Assembly: GCF_000953675.1 (NCBI RefSeq)
Contig: NZ_LN679998.1
Coordinates: forward strand, 1,573,911 to 1,637,910
Source of the DNA: Paraclostridium sordellii
GTDB lineage: Bacteria; Bacillota; Clostridia; Peptostreptococcales; Peptostreptococcaceae
Direction: 5' to 3'
DNA: 64,000 bases
Below are positions 7,002 to 16,918 of this stretch, piece after piece. Within the stretch, counting starts at the first letter, position 1, and each line of letters starts with the position of its first letter. Under the pieces are notes generated by a model that was not told where the DNA came from, searched no databases, and worked only from the letters and a program-made list of their open reading frames with translations. The translations under genes were made by a program, and so were the position numbers.

Positions 7002-9578
7002 TTGATTACATTTAAACTAGCAATATCGTATATGAAAAAACAAAGAGGAAAAACAGTAGCACTATTATCAAGTATTGCACTTTCAGTTATGTTAATTTTC
7101 TCAATGATTGTAATTAGGGATTCAGGATATGATTCCCAAATACAAGAAGCAAAAGATTTACATGGAGATTATCAAGTATGGTTTGAGGGGATTGGTATAG
7201 ATAAAGCTAAACAACTAGAAAATGATAATGAAGTAAAAAAATCAAGTAAAGTTAAATATTTTTGTGAAATAGTCAATAAAGATAGTGGTGTTAAACTTGA
7301 TTTAAATTCATTTGATAAAGGCTTTATAAAATCTCTTAACTACAAGATGGTAGGAAGAAAACCAGCAAAAGATGGAGAAATTGTCATAGAAAAAGAAGCA
7401 GTAAAACAGATGGGTATAGATGATCCATTAAATAAGAATATTGATTTAATGTTAATGAATAAGTATGTTGATGAAAAGGGAATTAACAAAATAGATAGTG
7501 CTAATAAAACATTTAAGATTGTTGGACTAGTTGAAAAGCCAGATAGATATTATAGTTCAGTATCTAATTCTATAAGTGGAGTTAAGGCTCAAGCATTTGT
7601 ATATGAAGAAGCCAAGTTTCCGATGAAAACTAAAGATACATACAAAGGAACAATACTTCTAAAGTCAGAAAATAATACATCTAAATTTTTAAGCAAAATG
7701 GGAAAAAAATTAAATCTTAGTGTTGACTATTTACGTGAAAATGCTGAAGTTAGTTCAGCCAACCTTTTTAAAGACATATCTAAGAATAATATAGAAAACA
7801 TTAAGAAGACTATTCTTTTAATTATTGTATCTAGTCTTGTAATATATAATATTTTTAATATTATTCTTAAAGATATGATAATACAAATAGGCCTTATGAG
7901 AGCTATAGGTATGTCAAGAAAGAAAATAAAGAGTATGTTTATACAGTTGAGTCTTATTTACATGGTTTTAGGAACAGCAATAGGTATATTATTTGGGATA
8001 ATTTTATCATATATTGGAGTGAAAATGGTATATGGATATAGCTCTATGTTAACGATAGGAGCTCCAAGCATAATTTATTCTTTTTTAGTTTCAGTATTAT
8101 CAGTATCCACAAGTAGTTTTATAGTAGTTAGAAAAGCTGTTAAGATGTCTATAATTGATTCAATAAAAGAAAGTGAGAAGTATAAAAAAAAATCAAAACA
8201 TAAAAGTACAAAAACAAACAGAACACATAAAAATATAATTAGAAGTATTGCAATTAAAAATGTATGGAGAAATAAACCTAGAACTATTATAACAATGCTT
8301 GCAATTACCATGGTTGGAACAATGTTTATTTTTAGCTTTGCGTTAAAAGATACATTAAAGACAAATATAGAATTAGGAATAACAGGTGGTATTTGGGGAA
8401 TGTCCTATGGAAGTGTAGATAAAACAGTAAGTGGTAGTTATAATGGGGCAGAAAGTTTATTTTATAAAGTTGATAAAAATATGATAGAAAATATAAAAAA
8501 TATACAAGGAGTAAAAAGTGTAGAACCAAATTTTTTCAATCCTGAGGGGTATATTATACTTTCTAATGATAAAATATCTAAAGCTTATCAAGATGAATTA
8601 AACAGAAAAAATAGACTATATAAGGCGGAACATAATAATGAATATCCACTTCTTATAAGAGGATATAGCGACGAGATGTTAAAGAGTAGAGAGTCATTTA
8701 TTCAAGAAGGAGAAAATTTGGTAAATACTAAAGAAGGAAAGTACAAAAAAGTTATACTGGTAAATAATATCAACTCACAAGTTACCCATTCATTTGAGGC
8801 AAAGGTAATTGATGGTGCAACGGTTGGAGATATTATAGATATAAAATTACCTGTATACAAAGATGGTACCAAAAGATATGAAACATTGAAGGTTGAAGTT
8901 AGTGCTATTATGAAAGAAGCTTATGCAGCAGCTCAAGATGGGAATGTTGGGGCTGAGGGAGCACAGGTAATATTTAGAGAAGATGACTATAGAGAATTAA
9001 CAAATCAAAAGGATTATAACAAGATTTATGTAATGACTCAAAAAGGTGAGGTATACCCAGTTGAAAAAAATTTAGAGAAATTAACAAAGCACTATGCATT
9101 TTCATCAATCGGTGGTAAAGGTGAAGACATGAAATTTATTGGAGCGCAACAAAGTTCAGAGGACAGACTTACAGCAATATATCAGTGTTTAATTTTGCTT
9201 ATACTTGCTGTGAACAGCATTTTTATTATGAGAAGTAATATTATTGCAAGAAAAAAAGAGTTATCAACACTAAGAGCTCTTGGAATGAGTATTAAGGATA
9301 TAAAAAAAACTTTGATAATAGAAAGTGAATTTTATGGAATAGTTGCCTCTACAATAGGAGCTGTAATTGCAACAGTCTATCAGTATATAGGAATTTCAAA
9401 TGCTAATAAAATTCTCATAGAAGGAAGTTTTGAAAGAACTATGGAATTTAATATTCCTTGGAACCAAATACTTATACTATTTGGAATTTTTATAATCATA
9501 GGATTTGTTTCAGTATATGTATCTAAAGATAAGCTATATAAGGTATCAATAACAGAGGGAATTTCAGAAAATGATTAA
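7002..9578 (+). CDS. FtsX-type ABC transporter permease, 858 aa
   Basis: A large permease with two FtsX/MacB-like halves. The N-terminal membrane segment (about 17-42) is followed by a 220-residue external domain, then three membrane segments (about 268-375). A Lys-rich cytoplasmic linker (about 385-415) leads to a second membrane anchor (about 425-450), a large external domain and three final membrane segments (about 735-850). ALGMS and AIGMS motifs occur in the coupling regions. The start is TTG at 7002 after GGGAGAT. Its ATPase follows 35 bases downstream. This layout fits exporters of peptides, lipids or antibiotics; the substrate is unknown and no sensor kinase is adjacent. Confidence 0.85.
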   Translation: MITFKLAISYMKKQRGKTVALLSSIALSVMLIFSMIVIRDSGYDSQIQEAKDLHGDYQVWFEGIGIDKAKQLENDNEVKKSSKVKYFCEIVNKDSGVKLDLNSFDKGFIKSLNYKMVGRKPAKDGEIVIEKEAVKQMGIDDPLNKNIDLMLMNKYVDEKGINKIDSANKTFKIVGLVEKPDRYYSSVSNSISGVKAQAFVYEEAKFPMKTKDTYKGTILLKSENNTSKFLSKMGKKLNLSVDYLRENAEVSSANLFKDISKNNIENIKKTILLIIVSSLVIYNIFNIILKDMIIQIGLMRAIGMSRKKIKSMFIQLSLIYMVLGTAIGILFGIILSYIGVKMVYGYSSMLTIGAPSIIYSFLVSVLSVSTSSFIVVRKAVKMSIIDSIKESEKYKKKSKHKSTKTNRTHKNIIRSIAIKNVWRNKPRTIITMLAITMVGTMFIFSFALKDTLKTNIELGITGGIWGMSYGSVDKTVSGSYNGAESLFYKVDKNMIENIKNIQGVKSVEPNFFNPEGYIILSNDKISKAYQDELNRKNRLYKAEHNNEYPLLIRGYSDEMLKSRESFIQEGENLVNTKEGKYKKVILVNNINSQVTHSFEAKVIDGATVGDIIDIKLPVYKDGTKRYETLKVEVSAIMKEAYAAAQDGNVGAEGAQVIFREDDYRELTNQKDYNKIYVMTQKGEVYPVEKNLEKLTKHYAFSSIGGKGEDMKFIGAQQSSEDRLTAIYQCLILLILAVNSIFIMRSNIIARKKELSTLRALGMSIKDIKKTLIIESEFYGIVASTIGAVIATVYQYIGISNANKILIEGSFERTMEFNIPWNQILILFGIFIIIGFVSVYVSKDKLYKVSITEGISEND

Positions 9579-9612
9579 GTTTTATGTATAATTAACTTTA
9601 AGGAGAAAAAGT

Positions 9613-10278
9613 ATGAAAAGACTAAAGGTATCAAATTTAAAAAAGATATATGGAAAAGGGGAAAGTAAGGTACATGCAATAGATGAAATAAATATAGAAA
9701 TTGAGCCAAATAAATTTACGGCTATAATAGGTCCAAGTGGTTCGGGAAAAAGTACTTTGCTTCATTGTATGGCAGGTCTTGATAAGCCAAGTTCGGGGAA
9801 TGTTTATCTTGATGACATAGACATTTACACTATGGTAGATGATAAATTATCAAAGTTAAGAAGAGAAGAGTTTGGGTTTATATTTCAAAGCTATAATTTA
9901 ATTCCTGTTATAAATGTGTATGATAATATAGTTCTTCCAGTAGCTATAGATAAAAAGAAAGAGGATAGAGATTATATAGATGATTTAATTAATAAGCTTG
10001 GCATTTCAAATCAAGTTAATAAGTTTCCAAATGAACTTTCAGGAGGGCAGCAGCAAAGGGTTGCTATAGCTCGTGCACTTTCTAATAAACCCTCTGTAAT
10101 ATTTGCAGATGAGCCTACGGGTAATCTTGATTCTAAGACTACAGATGAGGTAATGGATATTTTAAAGATGTGTGTTAAGGAGTTTAACCAAACTTTAGTT
10201 ATGATAACTCATAATGATGATATAGCGAATATGGCAGATAGGGTTATAACTATCAAAGATGGTAAGGTTTTAAGTTAA
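9613..10278 (+). CDS. ABC transporter ATP-binding protein (MacB/LolD type)
   Basis: A 221-residue ATPase with Walker [11 protein letters not shown]-loop [10 protein letters not shown], signature [15 protein letters not shown], Walker [14 protein letters not shown] and the H-loop ITHNDD. GNLDS after Walker B and the FQSYNL Q-loop are typical of the MacB/LolD/SalX group that pairs with FtsX-type permeases. It is the second gene of the operon and powers the 858-residue permease. Confidence 0.92.
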   Translation: MKRLKVSNLKKIYGKGESKVHAIDEINIEIEPNKFTAIIGPSGSGKSTLLHCMAGLDKPSSGNVYLDDIDIYTMVDDKLSKLRREEFGFIFQSYNLIPVINVYDNIVLPVAIDKKKEDRDYIDDLINKLGISNQVNKFPNELSGGQQQRVAIARALSNKPSVIFADEPTGNLDSKTTDEVMDILKMCVKEFNQTLVMITHNDDIANMADRVITIKDGKVLS

Positions 10279-10310
10279 TAGAATATTCTTTTAATGAAAT
10301 CCTAAAGTGT

Positions 10311-10350
10311 AGACTTTCAGGTTTTGCCAGATTGCTATAAACATAAAACT
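10311..10350. repeat. Dispersed repeat fragment, copy 1
   Basis: The segment ending CAGATTGCTATAAACATAAAAC recurs with small changes at about 48920-48963, where it forms the right arm of an inverted-repeat element. Only the right-hand part is present here. Confidence 0.5.
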
Positions 10351-10592
10351 CGTGTCTTAAAAATAGTGTGCTTATATAGGGTGAAGAGTTATTCGTCTTC
10401 AGCATTGAAATTCACGAAAATCATATTGATATAATAGTAAATATGATTTTTTATTTAACTAATTAATCAAAATTACTTTTAATATAGAACAAATATTGTA
10501 AATCTTATTCTTATAATATGAGATGTAATTTAGAGTAATCACAATCCAAGTTAGAAATAAAAAGTTTTTAAAGTTTTAAATTATAAATTTAT

Positions 10593-10634
10593 AAAAAAAG
10601 AAAACCTGTAATTTAATATAGGTTTTCTTTTTTA
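10593..10634. terminator. Bidirectional terminator at the amidase 3' end
   Basis: AAAAAAAGAAAACCT pairs with AGGTTTTCTTTTTTA around a 12-base loop. It lies just beyond the amidase stop. Confidence 0.85.
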
Positions 10635-10643
10635 TAATTCTAA

Positions 10644-12176
10644 CTATTTATTTGAAAGTGGATTAATTCTACCATGTGTTTGACTCTCAAAGCTATAACC
10701 GATATCTAATATTTTTTTATCTTCTCCATTTTTTGTAATAAAAGTTACACCTTGAGGTTCATTTTTAGCATTTTTACCAAAAGGGATAGTTAGTTCCGGG
10801 TAACCTGCTATTGAAGATAATCCTATTCCTGAATTATTTAAACATACTATTGCATCTAAATTATATTTTTTAAAAGCTTCATCTAATTTCTTAGTATCAT
10901 TTTTTATAGCATTATCTACAACATTTTGATCGATATCTTTAATTGATGCTGAAGCTTCTAAATGATCTTGTCCGTATTTTGCTCTTCTTTTTAAATCTTT
11001 TTTATTATATTCTATTAATTCATTAAGTTTTTTTATAGGAAGATTGTATTTGGCAGCAAACTCTTCAAAATCTTTTTTAAAAGATATATCTAGGATACCA
11101 AATAAATCTGTACCAGTTTCATCAATATTGATTTCTACTAAATTCACACCTATATCTTTTAATTTACTTTTCATTTTATCTAGCATTTCTTGGTCATCAT
11201 ATTCGTAAGATAAAAGACCTATAGTTTTACCTTTAATATAGTCAGGATTTTCATCAATATTTATTTTATTATTAGACATGCTATTATATCCAATAACTGC
11301 ATCTTCTACTGTTTTTGATATTGGACCTGGAGTATCAAACTTTTTCACTAAAGGCATAATACCTTCACTAGATACTGAAGTTCTTGATGGTTTAAAACCA
11401 ACTACAGAGTTAATGTATGATGGAGCTATAATAGAAGAAGATGTTTCTGTCCCAATTGAAATAGGTGCTAAATTTGCTGTTACAGAAACCGCGCTTCCAC
11501 TACTAGATCCAGATGGAGATATTTTTAGTGGACCAAATGGATTTACAGTTTGTCCCTTACTACCACTATAACCAGAAGGCATTCTAGTAGACATGTAATT
11601 TGCAAACTCAGAGAGGTTGTTTTTTCCAAGTATAACAGCTCCATTTTCTCTTAGATTTTCAACAAGTTCTGCATCCTTACTTGGAATAAAATTAGTAAAT
11701 GCTTCAGCTCCTGAGCTAGTGGGTATATTTGCGGTATTTATATTATCTTTTAATAACACAGGTATACCAAATACTCCAACTTTCTTATCTGATGATGCTT
11801 TATCTGCATTTCTAGCTTCTTCTATAGCATCTGGATTTACTGTAACTACAGAGTTTAATCCATGCTCTTTTTGATCTAAGTCTTTAATTCTATTTAGATA
11901 TATAGCAGTTATATCTGAATAAGTGATTTTACCTGATTTTACATAACTTTGTATTTCATCAATACTTTTTTCTATAACATACCTTTCTTTTTCTTTAGAT
12001 ATTTTATCAATATCGATTCCTTTAAGTTGATTATCTATTAAGTTTATAACCTCTTGGTTGTTATAAGATATCCATTCTTCACCTGAAGGTGCAATTTGCT
12101 TTATATACATGAAACCACCAACTGTAGCTACTGCTAAAGCAATAACTGCAATTATTGCAATTTTTGATTTTTTCAT
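10644..12176 (-). CDS. Amidase-signature family enzyme, membrane-anchored or secreted
   Basis: A 510-residue amidase-signature protein. The N-terminus MKKSKIAIIAVIALAVATVG is a signal or anchor helix; no lipobox Cys follows. The Ser-Ser-Lys catalytic region is visible: PVLLKDNINT supplies the Lys (about residue 140), SPSGSSSGSAV the cis-Ser, and GTETSSSI the nucleophile region, where most relatives have GTDTGGS. The Gly-to-Ser changes in that last motif are unusual but keep the Ser. These enzymes hydrolyse amide bonds; an extracellular peptide or amide substrate is likely but undefined. It is a single-gene unit. Confidence 0.85.
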   Translation of the reverse strand: MKKSKIAIIAVIALAVATVGGFMYIKQIAPSGEEWISYNNQEVINLIDNQLKGIDIDKISKEKERYVIEKSIDEIQSYVKSGKITYSDITAIYLNRIKDLDQKEHGLNSVVTVNPDAIEEARNADKASSDKKVGVFGIPVLLKDNINTANIPTSSGAEAFTNFIPSKDAELVENLRENGAVILGKNNLSEFANYMSTRMPSGYSGSKGQTVNPFGPLKISPSGSSSGSAVSVTANLAPISIGTETSSSIIAPSYINSVVGFKPSRTSVSSEGIMPLVKKFDTPGPISKTVEDAVIGYNSMSNNKINIDENPDYIKGKTIGLLSYEYDDQEMLDKMKSKLKDIGVNLVEINIDETGTDLFGILDISFKKDFEEFAAKYNLPIKKLNELIEYNKKDLKRRAKYGQDHLEASASIKDIDQNVVDNAIKNDTKKLDEAFKKYNLDAIVCLNNSGIGLSSIAGYPELTIPFGKNAKNEPQGVTFITKNGEDKKILDIGYSFESQTHGRINPLSNK

Positions 12177-12394
12177 TTTTTCCTCCTTTAATGATATAAT
12201 TTATTTGATAAAAATATATTATCATTTTATTAAATTTCCAACCATCGATTTATATAACACTTATATAACATTATTGTAATATTATTAGTAGAATAAAAAT
12301 AAAAAATCAGTTTTATAATAAAAAATTTATGTACATTAATGATATAAAATAGTTGGTATGATTATTATGAATAGTATCCACAATTAAAATCCAT

Positions 12395-12430
12395 AAAAAG
12401 GTATCGATTCTTCAATCGATACCTTTTTTA
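12395..12430. terminator. Orphan terminator-like hairpin
   Basis: AAAAAGGTATCGATT pairs with AATCGATACCTTTTTT. Both flanking genes diverge from here, so it does not end a known gene. It could end a leader RNA or attenuate either side. Confidence 0.6.
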
Positions 12431-12478
12431 TATAATAGATAGAGTTATTAAAATAAATAATGAAAACTTAAATTATTA

Positions 12479-12500
12479 ATCCTTATAAAATCCTTATAAA
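12479..12500 (+). promoter_or_regulatory. Tandem 11-bp direct repeats, likely response-regulator site
   Basis: ATCCTTATAAA occurs twice head to tail with an 11-bp period, about one helical turn. This is the usual arrangement bound by an OmpR/PhoB-type dimer. The regulator encoded in this operon (14728-15393) is the likely ligand. Confidence 0.5.
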
Positions 12501-12545
12501 TATCACGTATACTTCAATTAAACAAGTAGAAAGGGTGTTTATACT

Positions 12546-13250
12546 ATGAAATATATAATACAAACTAAAAAATTAAATAAAAACTATAAAAAACAAGAAG
12601 TAAATAAAGAAATATCGTTACTAGTACCTACAAATTCAATATACGGATTATTAGGGCCTAACGGTGCTGGTAAATCAACACTATTAAAAATGTTAACAGG
12701 AATGATAAATCCTACATCAGGAGAAATAATATACAATGAAAAGCCATGGTCAAGAACTGACTTACTAGAAATAGGATCACTTATAGAGCAACCTCCAATT
12801 TATGAAAACTTAAGTGCAAGAGAAAATTTAAAGGTACGTACATTGCTATATAATTTACCAGAATCACGAATAGAAGAAGTATTAGAAATTGTTCAACTCA
12901 CAGACACAGGGAATAAAAAAGCAGGTAAATTTTCTATGGGAATGAAACAAAGATTAGGAATAGCAATAGCTTTATTAAATAATCCAAAACTTTTAATATT
13001 AGATGAGCCAACAAATGGATTAGACCCAATTGGTATAGGAGAGCTAAGAGAATTAATAAAATCATTTTCGCAAAAAGGAATAAGTGTAATATTGTCTAGT
13101 CATATTTTATCTGAAGTAGAGCAAATAGCCGATTATATAGGGATAATAGCGAGTGGTCAACTTTGGTATCAGGAGAGAATTAAAGAGAATATAGATTTAG
13201 AAAATCTGTTTTTAGATGTAGTTAGAAAGGCAGGAAATAAAAATGTTTAA
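12546..13250 (+). CDS. Lantibiotic/cationic-peptide resistance ABC transporter ATPase
   Basis: A 234-residue BcrA/NisF-type ATPase: Walker A GPNGAGKST, Q-loop LIEQPPIYENLSARENL, signature SMGMKQRLGIAIALL, Walker B LLILDEPTNGLDP and H-loop ILSSHILSEVEQIADY. The E-loop-like LIEQPP in place of a classic Q-loop is characteristic of lantibiotic immunity ATPases. It leads a five-gene set (ATPase, two permeases, regulator, kinase) that matches the content of the C. difficile cpr and the nis/spa FEG-RK systems. It should expel or detach cationic antimicrobial peptides from the membrane. It overlaps the next gene by 8 bases. Confidence 0.9.
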   Translation: MKYIIQTKKLNKNYKKQEVNKEISLLVPTNSIYGLLGPNGAGKSTLLKMLTGMINPTSGEIIYNEKPWSRTDLLEIGSLIEQPPIYENLSARENLKVRTLLYNLPESRIEEVLEIVQLTDTGNKKAGKFSMGMKQRLGIAIALLNNPKLLILDEPTNGLDPIGIGELRELIKSFSQKGISVILSSHILSEVEQIADYIGIIASGQLWYQERIKENIDLENLFLDVVRKAGNKNV

Positions 13251-13965
13251 TATGATAAAAGCTGAGAACTTAAAACAAAAACATAGTTTTCAAAAAGCAC
13301 TAATATGGTTAGCTCCAACAATAACTTTATTAGTAGCATTTTTATTAATGGGAGGCCGTTATATACAACAAGGAGGATACAATTTGTGGTATATAATTAT
13401 ATTGCCAGGAGCCCTTACTATAATATCATCATTTGTTATAAATAATGATAGCAAAAGAAAATTTAATGGATTATTCAGTGTTGTAATTGATAAAGATAAA
13501 ATTTGGTACAGTAAAATAATTCTTTGTACTATTTATTTAGGCATAGCATGTTTACTATTTTTTTTAGAAGTAACTGTTATGGGATATTTATTTAAATGCA
13601 CAATTTCTATAAAGGAAAGTTTTTTAGCCTCAATACTTTTATTTATATTATTTTCTTGGCAAATACCATTATTCATGTTTATATCTATGAAAGTTAGTAC
13701 TGGAGTTTCAGTAATAATTAGTATGATATGTAACTGTGGAATAGGAATAATTTGTGCACTTAAATCAACATGGTGGATTCCATTTGCAATCCCTTCAAGA
13801 ATTATGTGTCATGTTATAGGAGTTTTACCTAATGGTCTAGCTGTAGAAAATGGCAGTTATCCTTTTGATATAAAAATTATTTTAATAGGATTAGCAATAA
13901 CAGTATCATTATATATTGTAATTTCATATCTAAGTTCAATGTGGTTTGAGAAACAGGAGGTATAG
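13243..13965 (+). CDS. Lantibiotic immunity ABC transporter permease (MutE/EpiE type)
   Basis: A 240-residue protein with six membrane segments, starting MFNMIKAENLKQKHSF, the typical short cytoplasmic lead of this family. The segments begin near residues 20, 45, 90, 125, 150 and 205. The sequence GGRYIQQGGYNLWY and the later WWIPFAIPSR resemble NisE/SpaE-type permeases. It overlaps the ATPase gene and is followed 2 bases later by a second permease, so the transporter is probably a heteromer with one ATPase dimer. Confidence 0.82.
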   Translation: MFNMIKAENLKQKHSFQKALIWLAPTITLLVAFLLMGGRYIQQGGYNLWYIIILPGALTIISSFVINNDSKRKFNGLFSVVIDKDKIWYSKIILCTIYLGIACLLFFLEVTVMGYLFKCTISIKESFLASILLFILFSWQIPLFMFISMKVSTGVSVIISMICNCGIGIICALKSTWWIPFAIPSRIMCHVIGVLPNGLAVENGSYPFDIKIILIGLAITVSLYIVISYLSSMWFEKQEV

Positions 13966-13967
13966 AT

Positions 13968-14714
13968 ATGTTACACTTTTTAAATTATTTAAAGGCAGAT
14001 TTTTATAAATTTTATCACTCTAATATAATTAAGCTACATTTAATGATTCCAATAATAACGGTAATATCTTTTTTAGCATATTATACAATTTCGCCATGGA
14101 GTGAATTACAAAAAGTTATGGCATATGTTCAAATTATTTCGATATCGTTTCCTTTAATAATATCTATTATAGTAAATATGGTATATGAACAAGAAGAAGA
14201 AGCTGAATTTCAATATTTTTTAGGAATAGCAGATAAAAAGTATTTTGCTCACTTTAGCAAGTTAATATTAATGTTGATATTAGGTTTAATATCAACATTA
14301 ATAGCAATTTTAGGATTTGGAATTACATTTCATTTAATGGGAAATAGCTTAATAGAAATAGGTGTTTATATTAAAGAATCACTGATAGTTTTTGGAAGCA
14401 GTATCCTTTTATATATGTTACAATATTTAGTAGTATTTTATTTTGGTAGAGGAGCATCAATTGGAATTGGAATAATAGGAAGTACTATATCAGCATTGAT
14501 GATAACGGGTATAGGAGAATGGATATGGACCTTATTACCTTGGGGATACTCAATAAGATTAAGTTCTTATTTCTTATTATATAACTTGGATATTCTAAAT
14601 AAAAAAGAGCCGATAACACAGGCAATAATTATGATGATAATTTTTATAACTATATTTTTAGCTTTACAATTAACACTTAGTAATCGTTGGGAAGGAAAGA
14701 GAGAAAATTATTAA
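13968..14714 (+). CDS. Lantibiotic immunity ABC transporter permease (MutG/SpaG type)
   Basis: A 248-residue permease with six membrane segments, beginning LNYLKADFYKFYHSN, the usual start of the MutG/EpiG subfamily. TISPWSELQKVM between segments 1 and 2 and WTLLPWGYSIRLSSYF near segment 5 fit that group. It is the partner of the permease immediately upstream. The response regulator gene begins 13 bases downstream after AAGGAG. Confidence 0.82.
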   Translation: MLHFLNYLKADFYKFYHSNIIKLHLMIPIITVISFLAYYTISPWSELQKVMAYVQIISISFPLIISIIVNMVYEQEEEAEFQYFLGIADKKYFAHFSKLILMLILGLISTLIAILGFGITFHLMGNSLIEIGVYIKESLIVFGSSILLYMLQYLVVFYFGRGASIGIGIIGSTISALMITGIGEWIWTLLPWGYSIRLSSYFLLYNLDILNKKEPITQAIIMMIIFITIFLALQLTLSNRWEGKRENY

Positions 14715-14727
14715 TTAAGGAGTACTT

Positions 14728-15393
14728 ATGGAGTGTGCAGAAATTTTAGTAATTGATGATGAAATAGAAATTTGTAATTTAATAAAAAATGCATTGAAAA
14801 AACAAGGTCATATAGTAACGGTAAGAAACAATGCAATTGATATTAATGAGGAAGATCTTATCAAATTTGATTTAATATTATTGGATGTAATGATGCCAGG
14901 AATAGATGGATTTACTTTATGTAAGAATATTCGAGATGAAGTAGATTGTCCTATAATTTTTATAACAGCTAAAACAATGGAAGAAGATATTTTGGAAGGT
15001 TTTTCAACAGGTGGAGATGATTATATAAAAAAGCCTTTTAGCATTATAGAACTAAGAGCAAGAGTAGAAGCTCATTTAAGAAGAGAACATAGAGAAAAAC
15101 ACCAGATTTTATCAACTAATGGATTGAAGTTTAATTTAAAGCCTAAGGAAATATACTTTAATGATTATAAAATAGCACTTACAAAGGGTGAATATGCTAT
15201 TTGTGAATATCTAGCAAAACATAGAGGACAGGTTTTTTCATTAGAGCAAATTTTTATAGAAGTATATGGATATGAAAAAGATAGTGATAATAGTTGTATA
15301 AGAGAACATATAAAAAATATACGTGCAAAAATCACAAAATGTATAGAAAGTCCAATTGAAACAGTTTGGGGAATAGGTTATAAATGGAAATAA
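14728..15393 (+). CDS. OmpR-family response regulator of the peptide-resistance system
   Basis: A 221-residue regulator. The receiver has VIDDEIE acidic residues, phospho-acceptor Asp in LILLDVMMPGIDGF and Lys in DYIKKPF. The C-terminal winged helix shows KGEYAICEYLAKHRGQVFS and the terminal ETVWGIGYKWK. It overlaps the kinase gene by 10 bases. It probably binds the tandem repeats at 12479-12500 to induce the operon when antimicrobial peptide is sensed. Confidence 0.92.
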   Translation: MECAEILVIDDEIEICNLIKNALKKQGHIVTVRNNAIDINEEDLIKFDLILLDVMMPGIDGFTLCKNIRDEVDCPIIFITAKTMEEDILEGFSTGGDDYIKKPFSIIELRARVEAHLRREHREKHQILSTNGLKFNLKPKEIYFNDYKIALTKGEYAICEYLAKHRGQVFSLEQIFIEVYGYEKDSDNSCIREHIKNIRAKITKCIESPIETVWGIGYKWK

Positions 15394-16748
15394 AAAGAGA
15401 AAAAAATTTATATACTATTTTTCTAAGATATTTAATTATTTTTTGTGTTCTAACTATATTATTATTATTTTCATTAATAGCTATATTTAAGATTTTAGAT
15501 AATAGTAATATCTTAAAACCTGCTAATTATGTCCAAAATCAAGTAGAAAAATTAAAAAAAGAAGTTGATGAAGGATTAGAGTTAGATGAAAGTAAAATAC
15601 CTTATCCTAGTAAATATGCTTTTTTAAATAATAAAAATGAGATTATTAAAACTAATTTTGATAAAGAAGAATTAAAAGAATTAAATAAGTATTTAGAAGG
15701 AGAAAATTTTAAAAGTAAATATTTTTACAGTCAAATATCTTTGAAATATGGAATATGTGTTATTAGATATGATATTAAAGCTCACTTTACCTCAAAATAT
15801 TGGAATGATTTAATACCTTATCCTGAGATATTATTCATATATGCATTTTTTATATGTTTTATATTTATAGCTCTTGTTATAGCGATAAATTTTGGGAAAA
15901 AATTAAAAAAAGAACTAAATCCATTAAAAGCAGCAACTGAGAAAATAATAAATCAAGATTTAGATTTTGAAATAAAATCAAGTGAAATAAAAGAATTTAA
16001 TGAAGTATTAATTTCTATATCAAATATGAAAATAGCTTTAAAAGAATCATTAAATGCAAAGTGGAAGATAGAACAAGAAAAGAAAAATCAAATATGTTTA
16101 TTAGCTCACGATATAAAAACACCAATAACAATTATAAAGGGAAATGCAGAACTTTTAAATGAAGGTGAATTATGTGAAGAAGATAGAGAATTTACTAGAT
16201 ATATTATTAATAATGCTGATAAAATTGAAAAATATGTATCGATATTAATGGATATATCTAAATCAGAGAGTAATGAATATGAATTAAATGAAAATATTAG
16301 AATAGAAGAGTTGTTAGAAGAGCTAAAAAGTGAACTTTATGTGCTATGTTCATTAAAGAATATAAGAATTTCTACTGAAATTAACTATAAAACAAAATAT
16401 TTTATATCAAATAAAGAGCTTTTAATGAGAGCTATTGTAAATATAATGTCAAATGCAGTTGATTATTCACCTATAAAAAGTGAAATAGGATTTATAGTAA
16501 ATGAAGTGGATGGTATGTTAGTATTCACTATAAGAGATTGCGGTAAAGGGTTTACAGAGAGTGGATTAAAAAATGCAAAAAATCAATTCTATATGGAATC
16601 AAGTGAAAGAAAAGTAGGAAATCACTATGGTATGGGATTATATATTGCAGAATATGTAGCTAAAAAGCATGAAGGTTTTGTAGAACTAAGAAATAGAGAA
16701 GATAAAGATGGAGCAGAGGTATCATTAGTGATTAACATAAAACAATAA
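15384..16748 (+). CDS. Sensor histidine kinase of the peptide-resistance system
   Basis: A 454-residue kinase with two membrane helices (about 12-33 and 150-170) around a roughly 115-residue external sensor region. A HAMP-like linker leads to the H-box LLAHDIKTPITIIKGNAEL (His near residue 242), N-box NIMSNAVDYS, G1 DCGKGF and G2 YGMGLYIAEYVAKKHEG. The architecture matches CprK/SpaK-type lantibiotic sensors. It is the last gene before a very strong terminator. Confidence 0.9.
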   Translation: MEIKREKNLYTIFLRYLIIFCVLTILLLFSLIAIFKILDNSNILKPANYVQNQVEKLKKEVDEGLELDESKIPYPSKYAFLNNKNEIIKTNFDKEELKELNKYLEGENFKSKYFYSQISLKYGICVIRYDIKAHFTSKYWNDLIPYPEILFIYAFFICFIFIALVIAINFGKKLKKELNPLKAATEKIINQDLDFEIKSSEIKEFNEVLISISNMKIALKESLNAKWKIEQEKKNQICLLAHDIKTPITIIKGNAELLNEGELCEEDREFTRYIINNADKIEKYVSILMDISKSESNEYELNENIRIEELLEELKSELYVLCSLKNIRISTEINYKTKYFISNKELLMRAIVNIMSNAVDYSPIKSEIGFIVNEVDGMLVFTIRDCGKGFTESGLKNAKNQFYMESSERKVGNHYGMGLYIAEYVAKKHEGFVELRNREDKDGAEVSLVINIKQ

Positions 16749-16918
16749 ATATATCTAATAAAATATAAGGAATTTCTGGAGTTATACTAGCGATATTAGG
16801 ATTTAATATCACCTGTAAAAAAAGTAGATAAATTAAAAACGATTTTGCTTTAAAATTTGAGTAATAACAAAAAGTCATAGGATATGAATATTATAAAAAG
16901 AATTGAAAATTAAGAATA

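Larger units (their letters stand above)
10279..10643. other. Non-coding gap after the ABC exporter
   Basis: No credible ORF. It contains the dispersed repeat fragment (10311-10350), a terminator for the exporter operon (10415-10453: AAAATCATATT pairing with AATATGATTTT, then T) and a terminator for the amidase (10593-10634). Confidence 0.6.
12177..12545. other. Divergent intergenic region, amidase and peptide-resistance operon
   Basis: No ORF is supported. It holds the amidase promoter side, a hairpin with T tail (12395-12430) and tandem 11-bp repeats (12479-12500) upstream of the ABC operon. Confidence 0.6.
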
